44,653 bases of DNA from Novosphingobium sp. (GTDB lineage: Bacteria > Pseudomonadota > Alphaproteobacteria > Sphingomonadales > Sphingomonadaceae), in NCBI GenBank assembly GCA_017987575.1, contig JAGNTK010000001.1, positions 1,507-46,159 of the forward strand, read 5' to 3'. Made by a program: the position numbers and the translations under genes. The first letter of the stretch is position 1. Each line of letters opens with the position of its first letter. Of this stretch, positions 26,768 through 36,406 are shown piece after piece. The notes under the pieces were generated by a model, which was not told the DNA's origin, did no database searches, and worked only from the letters and a program-made list of their open reading frames with translations.

Positions 26768-28600
26768 ATGGACACAAACACTCTTTCACGCCGTCAGACC
26801 CTCGCCCTGCTAGGCGCTTCCACCGCCGGACTGGCGCTGGGCGCATGCAAGCCGCCGATCATGGGCCCCGCACCAGCGGCTCCGGCGGACTATCTGGATG
26901 GCCTAGCCTGGCAAATGCTGGAGCAATCGCCAGAGGGCGCGACATCCCTGGGGGTCGACAAGGGCGCCCACGCGGGTCTGCGCAGACAATTGGGGGATCG
27001 ATCGATCGGGGGGCAACGCAAGGTCGCAGACCTGCTGCGCAGCGCCCTGAAGCAGGTAGCGCGGTTCGATGGCGTGGCGACCGACCCTGCCACCCGCACC
27101 AGCCTCGATGTGGTCAAAAGCGCTTTCTCGGTCGGGCTTGATGGCTTTGCCCTGCCCTATGGTGATGTCGCTGTCGGCGGCTGGCGCAATACGCCCTATG
27201 TCGTGATCCAGAATGTTGGGGCCTATCTCGATACCCCGCGCTTTCTCGATAGTGATCATCAAATCAACGAAGCCGACGATGCCGAAGCTTATCTGGCTCG
27301 GCTTGCAGCCTTTCCAGCCCAGTTGGATGGCGAGTTGGAACGGCTGATTGCCGATGGGCAAAGGGGGGCGACGGCCCCATCATTCTTGCTCGACAAAGCG
27401 ATCCGGCAAATGGAAATAACCTTGGCCGATGCCGCCAAGGGCGGCGGACTGGTAACGTCGCTGACAGGCCGCACCACTCAAATCCCGGGAGAATGGGGCA
27501 AAGCTGCCACCGCGCTGGCGACTGGGCCTGTCGCTGCTGCATTGGCCCGCCAGCTCGCCGAATTGAAGGCACAGCGTGGGCGGGCAAGCGATCATGCAGG
27601 CCTGTGGGCGCGCCCGCATGGCGATGAATGGTACGCCTGGGGCCTGCGCGCCAGCACCACCACCCGCAACACGCCCGATGAAGTCCACGCAATGGGGCTC
27701 GAAGCAGTCAAGGAACTCAACGCGAGGATGGATCCGATCCTGCGCGGACTTGGCTATACCAAAGGCACCGTCGGCGCCCGGATGGCGGCGCTGGGCGATG
27801 ATCCACGGTTCAAGTTCCCGAACAACGATGCCGGCAGGGCCGAAGTGATTGCGGCCATGCAGGGAAAGATCGACTTCATCCGGACCAAGTTGCCACTCGC
27901 CTTTCGCACGCTGGTCAAAGGCAACCTCGTTATCCGCCGGCTCCCGCTGGCCGAGGAAGCCGGGGCGCCCGGCGCCTATGGCGGGGCTGGTTCGATCGAC
28001 GGGACGGAACCGGGCAAGATCTGGCTCAACTTGGGCAATGTCGATCGGCACAGCCGCTTTTCAGTCGCCAGCCTGGCTTTCCATGAAGGCATTCCCGGCC
28101 ACGTCTGGCAGGGCGAATATGCCAACCGGTTGCCGCTGATCCGCACACTGCTTGCCTTCAACGCCTATAGCGAAGGCTGGGCGCTCTATGCCGAAACGCT
28201 GGGCGATGAATTGGGCGCCTATGAGGGCGATCCGGTCGGCCAGTTGGGTTATCTGCAATCGATCGCCTTCCGCGCCTGCCGGATGGTGGTCGATACCGGA
28301 CTTCATGCCAAACGCTGGACCCGCGAAGAAGCGGTCAGGTGGTTCTCCGAGACCAACGGGTCAGGCCTCGCCGAAGTGGCGCCCGAGGTGGATCGCTATT
28401 GCTCATGGCCAGGGCAAGCCTGCGGTTACAAGATGGGACATACGGAAATCCTGCGGCTGCGCGAAGGGGCCAAGGCGGCGCTGGGCGGCAAGTATGATCT
28501 GCGCGATTTCAACGATGCAGTGATCACTGGCGGCAATGTCCCGCTCGACGTGCTGGGACGTAGTGTCAGCCGGTATGTGTCTGAAAAGGCGGCGGGCTGA
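26768..28600 (+). CDS. DUF885 family peptidase-like Tat lipoprotein
   Basis: 610 residues. The N-terminus SRRQTLALLGAS is a twin-arginine signal with lipobox LGAC, so it is probably exported folded and lipid-anchored. The DUF885 metal motif HEGIPGH is at 439-445 (HExxPGH), with a second glutamate at 469 in YSEGWALYAE, arranged as in gluzincin-like metallopeptidases. ATG 26768 places the Tat signal at the true start. It probably degrades peptides in the periplasm; the substrate is unknown. Confidence 0.88.
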   Translation: MDTNTLSRRQTLALLGASTAGLALGACKPPIMGPAPAAPADYLDGLAWQMLEQSPEGATSLGVDKGAHAGLRRQLGDRSIGGQRKVADLLRSALKQVARFDGVATDPATRTSLDVVKSAFSVGLDGFALPYGDVAVGGWRNTPYVVIQNVGAYLDTPRFLDSDHQINEADDAEAYLARLAAFPAQLDGELERLIADGQRGATAPSFLLDKAIRQMEITLADAAKGGGLVTSLTGRTTQIPGEWGKAATALATGPVAAALARQLAELKAQRGRASDHAGLWARPHGDEWYAWGLRASTTTRNTPDEVHAMGLEAVKELNARMDPILRGLGYTKGTVGARMAALGDDPRFKFPNNDAGRAEVIAAMQGKIDFIRTKLPLAFRTLVKGNLVIRRLPLAEEAGAPGAYGGAGSIDGTEPGKIWLNLGNVDRHSRFSVASLAFHEGIPGHVWQGEYANRLPLIRTLLAFNAYSEGWALYAETLGDELGAYEGDPVGQLGYLQSIAFRACRMVVDTGLHAKRWTREEAVRWFSETNGSGLAEVAPEVDRYCSWPGQACGYKMGHTEILRLREGAKAALGGKYDLRDFNDAVITGGNVPLDVLGRSVSRYVSEKAAG

Positions 28601-28702
28601 TCCAAGTTATTGCCCTTCACCTGTCACACAGACCTGCTAGGCAGAGCCATCAGGGGAATCAGCGGCTCGACCGAGTCGCTCCTGGAACAGGAGTCGCTTA
28701 CC

Positions 28703-29062
28703 ATGGGATTTTTCAGTTCAATCAAGGATGCCATTTTCGGCAAGAAGGCCGAAGCCGCCACGCCCGCACCGGTTGAGGCCGCACCGGTCGCAGCCGCTGC
28801 TCCAGCCCCTGCGCCGGTTGATGTCGCCGCCGTGCTCGGCGCGATGCCAGGCGCCGATGGCCTCAATTGGCAGAGCTCAATCGTCGATCTGATGAAGCTG
28901 GTCGGGATCGACGCAAGCTTTGAAAACCGCAAGGAACTGGCTCACGAGCTGGGCGATGCTGACTATTCGGGTACGGCTGAAGAAAACATCGCGCTGCATA
29001 AGGCCGTGATGAAGGGTCTGGCTGAAAACGGCGGCAATGTCCCGGCCTCGATGCTCGACTGA
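28703..29062 (+). CDS. DUF3597 domain-containing protein
   Basis: 119 residues. MGFFSSIKDAIFGKK opens an Ala/Pro-rich linker (residues about 17-45), followed by the DUF3597 core VLGAMPGADGLNWQSSIVDLMKL and ENRKELAHELGDADYSGTAEENIALHKAVM. The core looks like a small helical, LysM-associated type domain of unknown function. AGGAG 9 bases upstream supports ATG 28703. A strong bidirectional terminator follows. Confidence 0.87.
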   Translation: MGFFSSIKDAIFGKKAEAATPAPVEAAPVAAAAPAPAPVDVAAVLGAMPGADGLNWQSSIVDLMKLVGIDASFENRKELAHELGDADYSGTAEENIALHKAVMKGLAENGGNVPASMLD

Positions 29063-29082
29063 TCACGACGCCAGCAAAACAG

Positions 29083-29118
29083 AAAGGGCTCCGAACCACC
29101 TGGTTTGGAGCCCTTTTC
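29083..29118. terminator. Bidirectional intrinsic terminator
   Basis: AAAGGGCTCC-G-AACCA pairs with TGGTT-T-GGAGCCCTTT over a 2-base loop, flanked by A and T runs. It sits between the convergent DUF3597 gene and the 29138-29500 gene and can serve both. Confidence 0.85.
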
Positions 29119-29137
29119 TTTGCGCCAGTTTGCTGGC

Positions 29138-29500
29138 CTATTTCTTGCCGAACAACCCTGAGGCCATGCCCAAGAGGTCATTCACGGGATTGCCGTCGCC
29201 ATCGCGGTCCAGCATTCCGGCCACACCCGAAAGCGCCGGGTTGTCCTTCAGCATGCCGGAGATCTTCTCCAGCCCGCCTTCACCGCCCAGTTGCTGCGCC
29301 ATCTGGCTCAGCGCCCCGACGTCGAGCCCAGTCTTGGCCGCAGCCCCGGCGATCGTATCGCCCGGCTCGGCGTGGCTCTGCCCCAGCGCGGCGACGGCCT
29401 GTTCGGCCATTTCCTTGGGGATACCGACCTTTTCGGCAAGTGCTTCAATTCCGCCGGCGGCTCCGCCAAGCTGACCCAGAATTCCGTCCAAAAGACCCAT
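29138..29500 (-). CDS. DUF937-like small protein with dockerin-like C-terminus
   Basis: 120 residues, YidB-like. MGLLDGILGQLGGAAGGIEALAEKVGIPKEMAEQA-type glycine-rich helical start, then GDTIAGAAAKTGLDVGALSQMAQQL. It ends with DRDGDGNPVNDLLGMA, matching the C-terminus of the 26024-26629 protein (GNP-x2-D-(I/L)2-GMA). Probably paralogous or domain-sharing. Function unknown; a bound metal ion is inferred from the acidic loop only. Confidence 0.78.
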   Translation of the reverse strand: MGLLDGILGQLGGAAGGIEALAEKVGIPKEMAEQAVAALGQSHAEPGDTIAGAAAKTGLDVGALSQMAQQLGGEGGLEKISGMLKDNPALSGVAGMLDRDGDGNPVNDLLGMASGLFGKK

Positions 29501-29561
29501 GTTCTGCGACTCCTAAGCAAATGGAAACGGCATATTGCGCCTGCCTTGCGTCAGTTCCAAG

Positions 29562-30002
29562 TCAAATCGCTGCCAAGTCCGGCTCCACCCACGCCAGCCG
29601 CGCGGCCACCGAAAACAACCGGTCGCACGAATAGAACTGCAGCGGCCAATCGCGTCGGCCGGTGCTGCTGGCCAACAGGTCGTTGACCGCCCCAACCAGC
29701 GCGCCATCCGCACGGCCCGCAAGAAATGCCCGCACTCCGCGAATGTAGAGCTGGGTCAGCGTTTCGTGATAGCCCTGCGTTTCATCGTTCACCCCGCCGA
29801 CGGAGAGGTTGTAGGCCTTAATGATGTCTGGAAGCTCGCGCTCAAGCGCGATGTCCGGACGTTCCAACACCAACCAGGCACAGGCGGCAAGATGGGCTTC
29901 GTGGGTCCATTCGCTTTTGGGCAGGGTGCGATCGAGCAAACCCTCGCCAATCCGGCGCACTGCAGCGTCGGTGGCAAACAGTCGGATCGAGTGGTCAGTC
30001 AT
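29562..30002 (-). CDS. Conserved hypothetical protein (WTHEAH motif)
   Basis: 146 residues, cytosolic, mostly helical. The motif SEWTHEAHLAACAWLVL followed by IIKAYN and GYHETLTQLYIRG recalls a conserved but uncharacterised bacterial family; the His/Glu residues could bind a metal (inference). It is 42 bases downstream of pckA on the same strand, with a 6-bp-stem hairpin (30012-30035) between them, and may be co-transcribed. Confidence 0.75.
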   Translation of the reverse strand: MTDHSIRLFATDAAVRRIGEGLLDRTLPKSEWTHEAHLAACAWLVLERPDIALERELPDIIKAYNLSVGGVNDETQGYHETLTQLYIRGVRAFLAGRADGALVGAVNDLLASSTGRRDWPLQFYSCDRLFSVAARLAWVEPDLAAI

Positions 30003-30044
30003 GATAGGAAACTCCGGATCAATGAAGACCCGGAGCGTTCCAGG

Positions 30045-31646
30045 TCAGGCAGCCTTGGGGGCCGAATCGAGCACGCTTTGGTCGACGTAATCGGTAAATT
30101 GCGCGAAGTTCGCGACGAATTTCCCGACCAGCTCCTGCGCGTTCCGGTCATAGGCTTCGCCATCGGCCCAGGCCGCGCGTGGATCGAGCAGATTGCGGTC
30201 GACGCCCGGCACCGCCACCGGCACTTCGAACCCAAAGTTGGGATCGCGAACGAATTCGGCATTGTTCAGGCTGCCGTCGAGCGCGGCGTTGAGTAGCGCG
30301 CGGGTTGCCTTGATCGGCATCCGCTTGATGCCGGGATCAGTCGCCTTGCCGCCCGACCAGCCGGTGTTGACCAGCCAGCACTGCGCCCCGCCTTCGGCAA
30401 TCCGCTTCTTGAGCAAGTTGCCGTAGACGCTCGGATGGCGCGGCATGAAGGCGGCGCCAAAGCAGGTGCTGAAAGTCGCTTCGGGTTCGGTTACGCCGAT
30501 TTCGGTGCCGGCGACCTTGGCGGTGTAGCCCGACAGGAAGTGATACATCGCCTGATCCGGGGTCAGCCGCGCGATCGGAGGCAGCACGCCAAAGGCATCG
30601 GCGGTCAGCAGGATGATGTTCGACGGCGGCGGGCCGAGGTTCTCATCGCTGGTATTGGGGATGAACTCAATCGGGTAGGCGCCGCGAGTATTCTCGGTCT
30701 TGCTGGCGTCGGTGAAGTCCAGCTCGCGCGTGTCCTCGTCCATCGCCACGTTCTCAAGGATCGTGCCGAACATTTTGGTGGTCGCGTAGATCTCAGGCTC
30801 ACCCTCGGCCGAGAGGTTGATCATCTTGGCGTAGCAGCCGCCTTCGAAATTGAACACGGCTTGGTCCGACCAGCCGTGCTCGTCATCACCGATCAAGGTG
30901 CGGCTGGCGTCAGCCGAAAGCGTAGTCTTGCCAGTGCCAGACAGGCCAAAGAAAATCGCGCTCTTGCCGTCCGCGCCGATGTTGGCGCTGCAGTGCATCG
31001 GCATCACACCCTGCGCCGGGAGCAGGAAGTTGAGCAGGCCAAACACGCCCTTCTTCATTTCGCCCGAATATTCGGTGTTGCCGATCAGGATCAGCTTCTC
31101 GGTGAAGTTGACCGCGATCACCGTGTCGCTACGGCAGCCGTGCCGCTCCGGATCAGACTTGAAGCTGGGCAGGTTGATGATGGTATATTCGGGCTCAAAG
31201 GCAGCCAATTCATCTGCTTTCGGGCGCACCAGCAAGGTGCGGACGAACAGGCTGTGCCAGGCCATCTGGGTGATCACGCGCACGTTGACGCGGTATTCGG
31301 GCTGGCTGCCGCCAAACAGGTCAGCGACGTAGAGCTGGTCCTGGCCCTTCACCGCTGCAAGGAAATCGGCTTTCAGGTTGGCCCAGTGCTCACCCGTCAT
31401 CGGCTGGTTGATGGCGCCCCAATTGATGGTGCTTTCGGTCACACTGTCTCGGACAACATACTTGTCTTTGACGCTGCGCCCGGTGAACCGGCCGGTATCG
31501 ACCAGCAGCGCGCCATCCTTGGTCAGCCGCCCCTCTCCCTTACGCAGGGCGTGCTCGACGAGCGCCGCCGTTCCCAGATTGGCGTGGATCGTGGCGCCCG
31601 TGGCAAAGCCCTGGCTGTCAAGCGAGACGTTAAGCGAAACGGTCAA
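30045..31646 (-). CDS. pckA: Phosphoenolpyruvate carboxykinase (ATP)
   Basis: 533 residues, converts oxaloacetate to phosphoenolpyruvate in gluconeogenesis. Kinase motif 1a GLSGTGKTT is near residues 234-242 and motif 2 GDDEHGW follows; YTAKVAGTE and NTGWSGG are also family-typical. The likely start is TTG 31646: GGAG lies 7 bases upstream and the resulting length fits the family, whereas a frame from 31760 adds 38 atypical residues. It is divergent from chvI, as in many alphaproteobacteria, where ChvI controls or neighbours pckA. Confidence 0.94.
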   Translation of the reverse strand: MTVSLNVSLDSQGFATGATIHANLGTAALVEHALRKGEGRLTKDGALLVDTGRFTGRSVKDKYVVRDSVTESTINWGAINQPMTGEHWANLKADFLAAVKGQDQLYVADLFGGSQPEYRVNVRVITQMAWHSLFVRTLLVRPKADELAAFEPEYTIINLPSFKSDPERHGCRSDTVIAVNFTEKLILIGNTEYSGEMKKGVFGLLNFLLPAQGVMPMHCSANIGADGKSAIFFGLSGTGKTTLSADASRTLIGDDEHGWSDQAVFNFEGGCYAKMINLSAEGEPEIYATTKMFGTILENVAMDEDTRELDFTDASKTENTRGAYPIEFIPNTSDENLGPPPSNIILLTADAFGVLPPIARLTPDQAMYHFLSGYTAKVAGTEIGVTEPEATFSTCFGAAFMPRHPSVYGNLLKKRIAEGGAQCWLVNTGWSGGKATDPGIKRMPIKATRALLNAALDGSLNNAEFVRDPNFGFEVPVAVPGVDRNLLDPRAAWADGEAYDRNAQELVGKFVANFAQFTDYVDQSVLDSAPKAA

Positions 31647-31686
31647 GGCGAACTCCGTGGTTGAGCGCAGCAGTGCGATGCTGATC

Positions 31687-31808
31687 GAGTCAGCGCCGTC
31701 TCTACATACGAATGCAAAGGATTCTGCGGGCCGCATAGTCCAGCCGGGCGATTCCGTCAAATGGCCCGAAAGGCCCAGCCAAAACGATTTATTTCAGCGT
31801 CTTGAGTC
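31687..31808. promoter_or_regulatory. pckA / chvI divergent promoter region with GANTC sites
   Basis: The 254 bp between pckA and chvI holds no gene. GANTC sites start at 31687, 31720, 31750 and 31804, more than expected by chance, so promoter activity may respond to CcrM methylation. I could not assign -35/-10 boxes with confidence. Confidence 0.4.
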
Positions 31809-31900
31809 TGCCTTCCAACCCAATTGCCACCTGCAGCGTTAACCGCTACCCCATTGCTCCCCACGATTTGAACAGGTGAAAGCGCGTCCAGCCCGCTCCT

Positions 31901-32647
31901 ATGGCCGAATCTGCCCCTCTCCCTCGCACCGTTCAGCAGCAAGTGATCGCGCTGGTCGATGATGATCGCAACATCCTGACCACGGTTTCCATTGGGCTGC
32001 AGGCCGAAGGTTTTGCGACACGGGTCTATTCCGATGGCGCCGCAGCTTTGAAAGCCTTGCTTGAGAATCCTCCTGACCTTGCAGTCTGTGATATCAAGAT
32101 GCCACGGATGGACGGACTGGAACTGTTGCAAAAGCTGCGCGAAACCAGCGCACTGCCAGTAATCCTGCTGACCAGCAAAGATGAAGAAACGGACGAAGCG
32201 CTTGGACTTGCGATGGGCGCGGATGATTACATCGCCAAGCCTTTCAGCCAGCGCCTTCTGGTCGCCCGGATCCGCGCGATTCTGCGCAGAGCCGAGTTGG
32301 TCCGCGACGAGGCCGAGGCCCGCGGTGAGGTCCAGCCCGCCGCCGATCTCATTGTGCGCGGGCGGCTTGAAATGGATCCGACCCGCCACCGCGTTGCCTG
32401 GGCAGGACAGCCAGTTTCTCTGACTGTGACCGAATTCATGATCCTAGAGGCGCTGGCGATCCGTCCCGGCGTGATCAAAAGCCGCAACCAGTTGATGGAT
32501 GCCGCCTACAGCGACGACGTGTTCGTCGATGACCGGACAATTGACAGCCATATCAAACGCCTACGCCGAAAATTCCGTAGTGCTGACCGCGAATTTTCGG
32601 CGATCGAGACGCTGTACGGCGCAGGCTATTCCTTCACCGATGGCTGA
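31901..32647 (+). CDS. chvI: Response regulator ChvI (OmpR family)
   Basis: 248 residues. Receiver with acidic residues D20-D22, phospho-acceptor Asp64 ([12 protein letters not shown]) and Lys113. Winged-helix DNA-binding domain: [21 protein letters not shown], then [16 protein letters not shown] and YGAGYSF. Partner of ChvG in envelope or acid stress signalling; in relatives it also affects carbon metabolism. It overlaps chvG by eight bases. Confidence 0.93.
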   Translation: MAESAPLPRTVQQQVIALVDDDRNILTTVSIGLQAEGFATRVYSDGAAALKALLENPPDLAVCDIKMPRMDGLELLQKLRETSALPVILLTSKDEETDEALGLAMGADDYIAKPFSQRLLVARIRAILRRAELVRDEAEARGEVQPAADLIVRGRLEMDPTRHRVAWAGQPVSLTVTEFMILEALAIRPGVIKSRNQLMDAAYSDDVFVDDRTIDSHIKRLRRKFRSADREFSAIETLYGAGYSFTDG

Positions 32648-34205
32648 CACCCGTCCTCGCAGTGCCTGGCGCCGCCGAACTTCGCTGACCGTGCGGATTC
32701 TGGCGGTGAACATCATCGCGCTGGGCTTGATGGCAGGCAGCCTGTTCTACCTCGATTCGTACCGCAAGCAGCTGTTCGAGGAACGCTTCAAGCTGGCTCG
32801 CGCCGAGGCGGAAATTGCTGCAGCTGGACTAAACGGAGCCAGCACAGAGGCCCGCGCCAACCTTTTCCGAAACGTCGGCTCCAGCCAGAAGCTGCGGCTG
32901 CGGCTGTATGATCGCAATGGCGGGCTGGTGATGGACAGCTTTGGTCTTGCATCGCCGTCGTTCACTCTGGTCGATCCCGATAGCGAGAGCTGGTACGAAC
33001 GCGGTGGCAGGATAATCGACGGCGGCATGCGACTAATTCTGGGATCGCAGACCAGCGAGCCTTACCGCGATCCGGCACCTGACACTGCCGCCGCTTGGCC
33101 AGAACTTGGCCTTGCCGCGCAGTCCGGCCAGAGTGTCATTGCCGCGCGCGCAGCGCCGGACGAAACCCCAATGATCAACGCGGCCGTTCCGCTTGGCACC
33201 AATGGCGAGCTGCTGCTGGTCACTCGTAATGCCCGCGACATCACGCAATCCGTCCGCGATGCCCGCAGCACACTGGCGATTGTACTGGCGGTAACGCTGT
33301 TGATTTCAATCCAGCTTTCGCTGTTTCTGGCCCGCACCATCGTCCAGCCGCTGCGCGCGCTGGTTCGCGCTGCCGTTCGGGTTCGACTGGGGCGTGACCG
33401 CGCCGTGGAAGTCCCGCGCTTGCCCGAACGCGGGGATGAGATCGGGCTGCTCGCTCGTGCCCTGTCCGACATGAGCGGGGCCCTGCGCCGCCGGATCGAC
33501 GCGGTGGAAAGCTTTGCCGCCGATGTCGCGCATGAGATCAAGAACCCGCTGGCGAGCTTGCGCAGCGCGCTCGAAAGCCTGGAAAAGGTCAAAGATGATG
33601 GACTGCGCGCCGAACTGACCGCGATTGCCGCGCACGATGTCCGCCGGATCGACCGTCTGGTTACCGAAATCGCCGAAGCCAGCCGGATCGACGCCGAACT
33701 CAGCCGCACCCAATTTGCCGCGGTGGACCTGCACCTGCTGACCGGGAAACTGGTAAAGGCCCGGGCAGACCGAGGTGAAAATGGCACCTGCACCGTAGTC
33801 GTTGCACCTATTGGAGCCGGGCCATGGGATGTGCCGGGAGACGAAGCGCGGCTGGTCCGGGTGATTGAAAACCTGCTCGATAACGCGGTTTCTTTTTCCC
33901 CGCCGCTAGGTGAGGTGAGCGTGATCCTGAACCGCGAGGACGAACGCGTCGTCCTGACTGTGCTCGATTCCGGCCCCGGTATCCCGACAGAAGCCCGCGA
34001 CAAGGTGTTCGACCGGTTCCACTCATTGCGCCCGGCAGATGAGGACTTTGGCAGCCATTCCGGCCTGGGGCTCGCCATCGCCCGGACCATCGCCGAAGCA
34101 CACGAAGGATCACTGATCGCCATCGACCGTCCCGATGGCCAGCGTGGAGCCTGTCTGGTACTTGATCTGCCCGCCATGGCTGAGGAAGAGGACGACGAGC
34201 GATGA
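32640..34205 (+). CDS. chvG: Sensor histidine kinase ChvG
   Basis: 521 residues. Membrane helices at about 17-38 and 212-231 bracket a periplasmic sensor region of about 170 residues. HAMP, then the phosphorylated His298 in [13 protein letters not shown]. The ATPase domain has [13 protein letters not shown] and HSGLGLAIA. In rhizobial relatives the periplasmic inhibitor ExoR acts on it; no exoR is in the window. ATG 32640 lies within the chvI 3' end, implying coupling. Confidence 0.93.
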   Translation: MADTRPRSAWRRRTSLTVRILAVNIIALGLMAGSLFYLDSYRKQLFEERFKLARAEAEIAAAGLNGASTEARANLFRNVGSSQKLRLRLYDRNGGLVMDSFGLASPSFTLVDPDSESWYERGGRIIDGGMRLILGSQTSEPYRDPAPDTAAAWPELGLAAQSGQSVIAARAAPDETPMINAAVPLGTNGELLLVTRNARDITQSVRDARSTLAIVLAVTLLISIQLSLFLARTIVQPLRALVRAAVRVRLGRDRAVEVPRLPERGDEIGLLARALSDMSGALRRRIDAVESFAADVAHEIKNPLASLRSALESLEKVKDDGLRAELTAIAAHDVRRIDRLVTEIAEASRIDAELSRTQFAAVDLHLLTGKLVKARADRGENGTCTVVVAPIGAGPWDVPGDEARLVRVIENLLDNAVSFSPPLGEVSVILNREDERVVLTVLDSGPGIPTEARDKVFDRFHSLRPADEDFGSHSGLGLAIARTIAEAHEGSLIAIDRPDGQRGACLVLDLPAMAEEEDDER

Positions 34206-34621
34206 GCCTGATCCATCAGGCAACCTGTGTTGCGATCGGCGGCCGCGCTGTACTGATCGAAGGCCCGCCGGGTATCGGCAAGACCAGCCTCGCCCTCGCC
34301 CTGATCGACCGCGGAGCAGTGCTGATCGGCGATGATGGGGTCACGCTTGAGCCACACGCAGGCCGGCTGCTGGCAAGCCCCCCGCCCCGCACTGCTGGTC
34401 TGATTGAAGTCCGCAATCTCGGGCTGCTGGGCTGGCCAACCGTGAGCGACATACCGGTGGCGATGGTGGTGCGGCTCGATCCCGGTGCCCCGCGTTTCAT
34501 TGAGCACGCGGATCGAACCGAACTGGTCGGCATATTCCTGCCCCTGATCCACCTGTGGCCCGAAGGCTCCGTCCTGGCATTGAAGGCGGAATTGGCGCTG
34601 GAGCGCTATGGCCTGACGTGA
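34202..34621 (+). CDS. hprK: HPr kinase/phosphorylase, short alphaproteobacterial form
   Basis: 139 residues. Only the C-terminal catalytic domain of HprK is present, normal for alphaproteobacteria. Walker A GPPGIGKT is at 21-28, with GDDGV and the HprK signature GLIEVRNLGLL. It phosphorylates or dephosphorylates the regulatory serine of HPr. Its start overlaps the chvG stop (ATGA), tying PTS control to ChvGI expression. Confidence 0.92.
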   Translation: MSLIHQATCVAIGGRAVLIEGPPGIGKTSLALALIDRGAVLIGDDGVTLEPHAGRLLASPPPRTAGLIEVRNLGLLGWPTVSDIPVAMVVRLDPGAPRFIEHADRTELVGIFLPLIHLWPEGSVLALKAELALERYGLT

Positions 34622-34701
34622 ACCGGGCGTCCCCATCGGGGGACAGCCCGTTCCGGCCCCTTCACATTCGGTGCATCGCAGCCCATCTAGGCAGGATAGC
34701 C

Positions 34702-35616
34702 ATGACCCAATCCACTGCCCCCCGCCAACGCCTGTTGCTGGTCACCGGCCTGCTTGGCGCGGGCAAGACCACCGTGCTGAAAGTGCTGGAAGATTTGGGC
34801 TGGGAAGCGATCGACAATTTTCCAGTACGGCTGTTGGGCCGTTTGCTCGACAGTCCCGATGGTGCGGGCGGTGATTTGCGCGCGCCACTGGCGATCGGGT
34901 TTGATTCGCGAACCCGCGGGTTTGATCCTGCGAAAGTAATCGAGCGGGTCAAGCGGCTGGCTGAGCGCGATGATCTGGAAATCACCACGCTATTTCTCGA
35001 CTGCTCCGGGCAAGAGCTGGAGCGGCGCTACAACGAAACCCGGCGGCGCCACCCCTTGGCACAGGACCTGCCCGCTGCCAGTGGGATCGCGGCGGAGCGC
35101 GAAGCGATGGAGCCGCTGCGGCGCTGGGCCGATCTGGTGATCTCGACCACCAGCTTCACCAGCAACGATTTGCAACAGGCAATCCGCGAACGGTTCGCGC
35201 AGGATGCACCGGCGGAAATGACCGTCAGCATTACCAGCTTTGGCTTTTCGCGCGGCACCCCGCCCTTGGCCGATCTGGTCTTTGACATGCGCTTTCTCGA
35301 CAATCCGCACTGGGACGATGTGCTGCGGCCATTGACCGGCAAGGACGCTCCCGTCGCCGCGCATGTTCGCAAGGACCCGGCCTTTGATGAGGCCTTCACT
35401 CGGATCCGCGAGCTGATCGAAATGCTGCTGCCGCGCTACCGCGCGCAGGGCAAGGCCTATGTCAACGTGGCGTTCGGCTGCACCGGCGGGCGGCACCGCT
35501 CGGTCTTCGTGGCCGAGGAAATCACCAAGGCGTTGCGGGCGGCCGGCTATGCCCCCAGCCTGGTCCACCGAAACCTGACCGCGCGCGCGGCCGATCTGGT
35601 TGAAGGAAAGCATTGA
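34702..35616 (+). CDS. rapZ: RapZ (YvcJ) nucleotide-binding protein
   Basis: 304 residues. P-loop TGLLGAGKTT at 15-24, IDNFPVRLL, and the C-terminal signature FGCTGGRHRSVFVAEE, typical of RapZ. In E. coli RapZ guides RNase E to the sRNA GlmZ; in alphaproteobacteria the target is unknown. ATG 34702 is preferred over a start inside hprK because AGGATAG precedes it and homology begins at LLVTG. It sits between hprK and the EIIA gene. Confidence 0.92.
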   Translation: MTQSTAPRQRLLLVTGLLGAGKTTVLKVLEDLGWEAIDNFPVRLLGRLLDSPDGAGGDLRAPLAIGFDSRTRGFDPAKVIERVKRLAERDDLEITTLFLDCSGQELERRYNETRRRHPLAQDLPAASGIAAEREAMEPLRRWADLVISTTSFTSNDLQQAIRERFAQDAPAEMTVSITSFGFSRGTPPLADLVFDMRFLDNPHWDDVLRPLTGKDAPVAAHVRKDPAFDEAFTRIRELIEMLLPRYRAQGKAYVNVAFGCTGGRHRSVFVAEEITKALRAAGYAPSLVHRNLTARAADLVEGKH

Positions 35617-35698
35617 CCGTGCCTGACCTTCACGCCATGGCCCTGCGCCACCTCCCGGCGCGAATCGCAGGGATGGCTGTTCGGAGCGCGCAACCAGC

Positions 35699-36103
35699 AT
35701 GATCGGTCTGATCCTGGTCACTCATGGCAAACTTGCCGAGGAATTTGTTGCCGCGATGCAGCACGTTGTCGGGCGTCAAGAGGCCGTGAAAACGGTCTGC
35801 ATTGGCCCCAATGACGATATGGAAGCCCGCCGCAGCGAAATCGCCACCGCGATTGGTGAAGTCGATAGCGGGGAAGGCGTAATCGTTCTGACAGACCTGT
35901 TCGGCGGCACGCCTTCGAATCTTGCAATCTCGCTGATGCAAAAGGGCAAGGTCGAGGTCATCGCCGGGATCAACCTGCCGATGCTGATCCGTCTGGCCAA
36001 GGCGCGTGGCTGTATGGGGCTGGATAAGGCGGTTGTCGCAGCGCGCGATGCTGGCCGCAATTATATTACTATCGCGTCGGAATTCCTCGGCCAGGATGCC
36101 TGA
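35699..36103 (+). CDS. PTS EIIA component, mannose family (regulatory)
   Basis: 134 residues. Phosphorylated histidine His9 in ILVTHGKLAEE; DLFGGTPSNLA is the family core. No EIIB/EIIC transporters are nearby, so this is the regulatory type of PTS common in alphaproteobacteria. It takes phosphate from HPr encoded 21 bases downstream. Confidence 0.93.
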   Translation: MIGLILVTHGKLAEEFVAAMQHVVGRQEAVKTVCIGPNDDMEARRSEIATAIGEVDSGEGVIVLTDLFGGTPSNLAISLMQKGKVEVIAGINLPMLIRLAKARGCMGLDKAVVAARDAGRNYITIASEFLGQDA

Positions 36104-36124
36104 GATCGAGGGGAATGGGGGAGC

Positions 36125-36403
36125 ATGAGCCAGGTTCGCGACAGCGTTGAAATCGTCAACAACCGGGGCCTCCATGCGCGGGCGAGCGCCAAATTCGTCA
36201 ACGCCGTCACAAAGCTAGGCGACGGGGTTCAGGTCAAGGTTGAGAAGGACGGACACGATGCCGCCGGCGCCTCGATCCTGGGCCTGATGATGCTGGGTGC
36301 GGCCAAGGGCGATTCGATCGAAATCATTGTCAGCGGCGAAGGCGCCGATGCGGCGCTCACCAAATTGATCGGGCTGGTCAAGGACGGCTTCGGCGAGGAT
36401 TGA
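36125..36403 (+). CDS. ptsH: Phosphocarrier protein HPr
   Basis: 92 residues. His17 in NNRGLHARAS is the PEP-dependent phosphorylation site; Ser50 in GASILGLMMLGA is the HprK site. With hprK and EIIA-Man in the same operon it forms an intact regulatory relay; EI (ptsP) is not in the window. A GGGG-AGC leader precedes the start. Confidence 0.95.
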   Translation: MSQVRDSVEIVNNRGLHARASAKFVNAVTKLGDGVQVKVEKDGHDAAGASILGLMMLGAAKGDSIEIIVSGEGADAALTKLIGLVKDGFGED

Positions 36404-36406
36404 TCC

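Noticed and set aside
30435-31664. 409-codon plus-strand frame opposite pckA
   Set aside because: Antisense shadow of a clearly conserved enzyme; no domain or ribosome-binding site.
34202-34621. HprK as a truncated gene
   Set aside because: The short, catalytic-domain-only form is standard in alphaproteobacteria and all motifs are present.
33062-34636. 524-codon minus-strand frame opposite chvG and hprK
   Set aside because: Serine/arginine-rich shadow over three conserved plus-strand genes.
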